Source: Candidatus Aegiribacteria sp.
GTDB taxonomy: Bacteria > Fermentibacterota > Fermentibacteria > Fermentibacterales > JCC-6
Length of the DNA: 5,088 bases
Direction: 5' to 3'
Assembly (NCBI GenBank): GCA_030638185.1
Contig: DAOWFD010000013.1
Coordinates: forward strand, 1 to 5,088
Under the pieces are notes generated by a model. It was not told the DNA's origin. It ran no database searches and saw only the letters and a list, made by a program, of their open reading frames with translations. Shown piece after piece: positions 5,037 through 5,088 of this stretch (positions within the stretch are counted from its first letter, which is position 1; each line of letters starts with the position of its first letter). Both the position numbers and the translations under genes were made by a program.

Positions 5037-5069
5037 AATATAATACAAAACTAGATCATGCGAAAAGTT

Positions 5070-5085
5070 AAGCTGTACAGTGTAC
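5070..5085 (-). repeat. right terminal inverted repeat of the insertion sequence
   Basis: Read on the minus strand it begins GTACACTGTACAGCTT and is the partner of the left repeat. The TA at 5086-5087 is the presumed target duplication. The window ends one base later, so the host flank cannot be compared. Confidence 0.75.
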
Positions 5086-5088
5086 TAG

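Larger units (their letters stand above)
3872..5085 (-). mobile_element. complete IS630/Tc1-group insertion sequence
   Basis: The element is about 1214 bases with one two-frame transposase on the minus strand that fills nearly all of it. Both ends carry related inverted repeats, and TA flanks each end (3870-3871 and 5086-5087), as expected for this group, which duplicates a TA target. The preferred left edge is 3872. An alternative at 3865, with TA at 3863-3864 inside CTAG, is also compatible because the left junction has the partial duplication CTAGTACATAGTAC; the right junction also reads CTAG. A -1 shift at eight A residues gives a 377-residue transposase with DDE residues at D193, D276 and E318 of the fused protein. 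Since both ends and all catalytic residues are intact, the copy looks recent and potentially active. It interrupts the nucleotidyltransferase gene. Confidence 0.9.

Noticed and set aside
3901..5054. Several plus-strand ORFs inside the insertion sequence
   Set aside because: All are opposite the transposase, which has intact motifs; none has a recognisable domain.
1..5088. CRISPR array, tRNA or rRNA genes
   Set aside because: No regularly spaced repeats and no cloverleaf or ribosomal RNA sequence were seen on either strand.

Overview
The window is bacterial DNA from an accessory, mosaic part of a genome. The genes are short, closely packed and all on the + strand up to position 3870. Starts are ATG or TTG, often behind clear purine-rich ribosome sites. 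One insertion sequence closes the window. No housekeeping gene or RNA gene is present, so I cannot name the organism. Base composition shifts along the window: hand counts of sample 60-base stretches give about 38-42% GC in the isomerase and CYTH genes, 57% in the sulfotransferase, 52% in the methyltransferase and 45% in the insertion sequence. This suggests pieces of different origin.

Layout. Positions 1-348 hold the 3' end of a gene whose product ends in an NADase-type glycan-binding (discoidin-like) domain. A 148-base spacer follows with only a weak terminator-like hairpin. Positions 497-2779 hold a tight co-directional cluster: a TIM-barrel sugar phosphate isomerase/epimerase-like protein, a candidate 45-residue small protein that fills the gap exactly, a CYTH-domain protein (class IV adenylate cyclase/thiamine triphosphatase superfamily) starting at TTG, and an Stf0-family sulfotransferase. 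A good sigma70-type promoter (TTGACA, 17-base spacer, TATTCT) then drives a class I SAM methyltransferase. Next is the first part of a nucleotidyltransferase of the aminoglycoside-adenylyltransferase type, cut off by the insertion sequence.

The insertion sequence (about 3872-5085, minus strand) belongs to the IS630/Tc1 group. It has imperfect terminal inverted repeats, TA at both junctions and a transposase split into two frames. The frames meet at a run of eight A, where a -1 shift gives a complete 377-residue DDE transposase. Its ribosome site can pair with an upstream repeat, a possible guard against expression from outside promoters.

How the genes may work together is inference. Isomerase, CYTH and sulfotransferase could be co-transcribed and act on a phosphorylated or sulfated sugar-like small molecule, but no single known pathway is recognised. 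The methyltransferase and nucleotidyltransferase resemble small-molecule-modifying enzymes. The most interesting points are the coupled small ORF at 1288-1425, the unusual isomerase-CYTH-Stf0 grouping, and the expression controls of the insertion sequence.
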